Made by a program: the position numbers and the translations under genes
Source: Prevotellaceae bacterium
GTDB taxonomy: Bacteria > Bacteroidota > Bacteroidia > Bacteroidales > Bacteroidaceae
Reading direction: 5' to 3'
Length of the DNA: 26,570 nucleotides
NCBI GenBank assembly: GCA_015256945.1
Contig: JABZLB010000033.1
Span: 1 to 26,570 of the forward strand
Notes under the pieces: model-generated
Told to the model about the DNA's origin: nothing
The model's input: only the letters and a program-made list of their open reading frames with translations
The model's database searches: none
Shown here: in pieces, positions 24,584 to 26,570 of the stretch
Position numbering within the stretch: the stretch's first letter is position 1
Layout of the letters: each line of letters opens with the position of its first letter

Positions 24584-25423
24584 ATGATATTATTAGCTGA
24601 CAGCGGTTCAACAAAGACCGACTGGGGTATTGTTGAAAACGGAACACTTGTAAAGAAGATTCGTACACGCGGAATGAACCCGTTTCAAATGTCTGAAGAC
24701 GAAATTGCAGAGGAAATAAGAACTACCCTTGTGCCCGAACTTCCGTCTCAAGACATCGCTCATGTTTATTTCTACGGTGCAGGATGCACGCCCGAAAAGC
24801 AGCCTGTTGTTGAGCGTGCCATTCGTAAAAACCTCAACATTACGGGTGTTTGCGAGGTAGCCTCTGACATGCTTGCTGCAGCTCGCGGCGTATGCGGGCA
24901 CGAAAGCGGCATTGCATGTATCCTCGGTACCGGCAGTAACAGCTGCGCCTACGACGGTAACAAGATTGTGAAGAACGTGTCTCCTCTCGGCTTTATCCTC
25001 GGCGACGAAGGTTCAGGAGCCGTATTAGGCAAACTGCTTGTGGGCGATGTTCTGAAAAACCAGATGCCAAAGGCCATTGCTGACCGCTTTTTTGAGAAGT
25101 TCAAACTGACGAATGCCGAAATCATCGACCGTGTATACCGTCAGCCCAAACCCAATACTTTCCTTGCCAGCTTTGTGCCGTTCCTGGCCGAAAACATCAG
25201 CGAGCCTTGTGTATACAATCTTGTAAAAGAAGGCTTCCGCAGCTTTTTGCGTCGCAATGTAAAGCAATACGACGGATGGGATAAGCTGCCTATCGGTTTC
25301 AACGGGTCGATAGCCAAGGTATTTCGTGAGCCGCTCGAAGAGGCTCTTAAGGACGAAGGCATGCACCTTGGCCGCATCGTGCAAGCTCCTATGGAAGGAC
25401 TGGTAGAGTATCACCGCGCCTGA
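24584..25423 (+). CDS. murK: MurK-like N-acetylmuramic acid kinase (BadF/BadG family)
   Basis: The 279-residue ASKHA-fold sugar kinase has the phosphate-1 loop ADSGSTKTDWG (5-15), Asp95 in EVASDMLAAARG as a likely catalytic base region, the phosphate-2 loop ILGTGSNS (113-120), LGDEGSGA (139-146) and the adenosine motif GFNGSIAKVF (238-247). It belongs to the BadF/BadG/BcrA/BcrD ATPase family that includes GlcNAc kinases. Placement directly before murQ and after the murT-like gene matches T. forsythia MurK, which phosphorylates MurNAc to MurNAc-6-phosphate. A GlcNAc kinase is the main alternative, since sequence alone does not separate the two. The gap to murQ is 66 bp without a promoter box. 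Confidence 0.85.
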   Translation: MILLADSGSTKTDWGIVENGTLVKKIRTRGMNPFQMSEDEIAEEIRTTLVPELPSQDIAHVYFYGAGCTPEKQPVVERAIRKNLNITGVCEVASDMLAAARGVCGHESGIACILGTGSNSCAYDGNKIVKNVSPLGFILGDEGSGAVLGKLLVGDVLKNQMPKAIADRFFEKFKLTNAEIIDRVYRQPKPNTFLASFVPFLAENISEPCVYNLVKEGFRSFLRRNVKQYDGWDKLPIGFNGSIAKVFREPLEEALKDEGMHLGRIVQAPMEGLVEYHRA

Positions 25424-25489
25424 CATAACAGCACAACACCCTATTTGTGAATAAACCGCAGCATACAGGCTGCCCAATAACATTATAAT

Positions 25490-26311
25490 ATGTCATTCAT
25501 TAAAATATCAGAACAAAGCTCTCTCTACGATAACCTCGAACAAAAATCGGTTCATGAGCTTCTCGTTGACATGAACACGGAAGACAAGAAGGTAGCACTT
25601 GCCGTAGAAAAAGCCATTCCTCAGATTGAAGCTCTTGTTGAAAAAATTATCCCCCGCATGGAAAAGGGCGGACGTGTATTCTATATGGGTGCCGGAACAA
25701 GCGGCCGTCTCGGTGTGCTCGACGCCTCTGAGCTGCCGCCAACCTTTGGCGTTCCACCCACGATGGTATACGGATTGATTGCCGGTGGCGATACAGCCCT
25801 GCGCAATGCCGTAGAGAATGCCGAAGACGATACACAACACGGATGGGTAGAACTCGAGGAACATGGCATATCAGAAGACGATATTGTCATTGGCATTGCT
25901 GCCTCAGGCACTACACCCTACGTCATCGGAGCTTTGAAAGAAGCCCGTGCACACGGCATACTGACAGGCTGCATCACGAGCAATCCCGATTCGCCGATGG
26001 CTGCTGCCTGTGAGCATCCCATTGAGATGATTGTGGGACCGGAGTTCGTTACCGGCTCTTCGCGTATGAAATCGGGTACAGGTCAGAAGATGATTCTGAA
26101 TATGATTTCAACAAGTATCATGATTAAGCTGGGCCGTGTAAAGGGTAACCGCATGGTGAATATGCAGCTGACGAACCAGAAACTTGTTGACCGTGGCACA
26201 CGAATGATTGTTGATGAGCTGGGCCTTCCCTACGATGAGGCAAAGGAACTACTTTTAAAACATCACTCGGTAAAGCGCGCCATCACTGCTTATCGCAACG
26301 CTGCGAAATAA
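25490..26311 (+). CDS. murQ: N-acetylmuramic acid 6-phosphate etherase
   Basis: The 273-residue cytoplasmic SIS-domain lyase cleaves the D-lactyl ether of MurNAc-6-phosphate, giving GlcNAc-6-phosphate and D-lactate. The signature MGAGTSGRLGVLDASELPPT (66-85) carries Glu81, and VENAEDD carries Glu112; these match the E. coli MurQ catalytic Glu83 and Glu114. VGIAASGTTPYVIGAL and EFVTGSSRMKSGTGQK complete the SIS fold. The C-terminal helical part (LTNQKLVDRGTRMI onward) ends about 25 residues earlier than in E. coli (298), which is a length variant with all active-site parts present. It is the last gene of the run and is followed by a strong terminator. nagA and nagB, needed for the next steps, are not in this window. 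Confidence 0.96.
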   Translation: MSFIKISEQSSLYDNLEQKSVHELLVDMNTEDKKVALAVEKAIPQIEALVEKIIPRMEKGGRVFYMGAGTSGRLGVLDASELPPTFGVPPTMVYGLIAGGDTALRNAVENAEDDTQHGWVELEEHGISEDDIVIGIAASGTTPYVIGALKEARAHGILTGCITSNPDSPMAAACEHPIEMIVGPEFVTGSSRMKSGTGQKMILNMISTSIMIKLGRVKGNRMVNMQLTNQKLVDRGTRMIVDELGLPYDEAKELLLKHHSVKRAITAYRNAAK

Positions 26312-26337
26312 GCACGGCATTATTTTTTGTAAACCAT

Positions 26338-26387
26338 AACAACCCTGCCGGCGGTATATTATGCTGCCCGGCAGGGTTGTTTTTTTT
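26338..26387 (+). terminator. Intrinsic terminator after murQ
   Basis: AACAACCCTGCCGG (26338-26351) pairs with CCGGCAGGGTTGTT (26368-26381) around a 16-base AT-rich loop. The T-run spans 26380-26387. It closes the murQ transcript 26 bases after the stop codon and is the only strong terminator between 16890 and the right edge. Confidence 0.93.
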
Positions 26388-26467
26388 ATTATTTCTACCG
26401 AAACCCTTTGAAAAACATAACCGTCCGTGCCTGAAACCACCCTGCCATACCATGACGGCTATGGCTC

Positions 26468-26570
26468 TACACGATTTCATCCCATACCCGTTACGTCACT
26501 AATTGCAGCCCTTTACGCTTGTAAACCATCGCCATTCTTTCACCTCGCGTCGTCCTTTACGCTTATTGGC
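26468..26570. repeat. 22-bp-spaced repeat at right edge, TTTACG units
   Basis: Segments starting at 26468, 26490, 26512, 26534 and 26556 align at a 22-bp step. They share ACG at the same place (TACACG, GTTACG, TTTACG, none, TTTACG) and end CC. TTTACGCTT at 26512 recurs at 26556, two steps later. The 26512 unit holds the dyad TTTAC-GCTT-GTAAA, like the TTAC...GTAA cores of the array at 18785-19048. The repeat runs off the window. Confidence 0.6.

Overview
The window looks like the chromosome of a Bacteroidota member, most likely order Bacteroidales and probably Prevotellaceae or a close relative. The evidence is a SusC/SusD outer-membrane pair, lipoproteins with a Cys directly after short signal peptides, A-rich leaders without strong Shine-Dalgarno sequences, and several Bacteroidota-type -7 boxes (TAnnTTTG). 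No rRNA, tRNA, CRISPR array or insertion sequence was recognised.

Layout. (1) 1-869 has no convincing gene. It holds a strong terminator for something upstream, four copies of a TGTGTTACCA decamer, a TTGTACA/TGTACAA palindrome and a 22-bp tandem repeat array. (2) 870-7851 is a drug/metabolite efflux module: a divergent AraC-family regulator, then a lipoprotein membrane-fusion protein, an RND permease and a TolC-like channel. The divergent promoter carries three copies of a 12-bp half-site. (3) 7852-13316 has a GC-rich hairpin region, a promoter, SusC and SusD, closed by a terminator. (4) 13489-16617 is a large secreted N-acetylmuramoyl-L-alanine-amidase-like protein with its own promoter. (5) 16890-26311 encodes a metallophosphoesterase/beta-propeller protein, a family 2 glycosyltransferase, an AmpG-like muropeptide permease, NamZ (exo-beta-N-acetylmuramidase), a MurT-like membrane protein, a MurK-like kinase and MurQ etherase, ended by a strong terminator.

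How the genes fit together. Regions 3-5 read as a peptidoglycan-salvage polysaccharide utilisation locus. SusC/D would capture muropeptides or glycan fragments. The amidase would strip peptides from MurNAc and NamZ would release terminal MurNAc. AmpG and MurT would carry disaccharides/muropeptides and free MurNAc across the inner membrane. MurK would phosphorylate MurNAc and MurQ would convert MurNAc-6-phosphate to GlcNAc-6-phosphate plus D-lactate. The murT-murK-murQ order matches the MurNAc pathway known from Tannerella forsythia. The SusC/D pair, the insertion-bearing amidase, the phosphoesterase-propeller and the glycosyltransferase make this locus larger than that core.

The most unusual non-coding signal is a shared 22-bp periodicity in intergenic DNA. 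Arrays at 715-868, 7907-7994, 18785-19048 and about 26468-26570 have unrelated or partly related unit sequences but the same 22-bp step. A fifth repeat at 16655-16762 has a 44-bp step. In three arrays the unit contains a short dyad-symmetric core, and arrays with a TTAC...GTAA core lie on both sides of the glycosyltransferase-to-murQ gene run.
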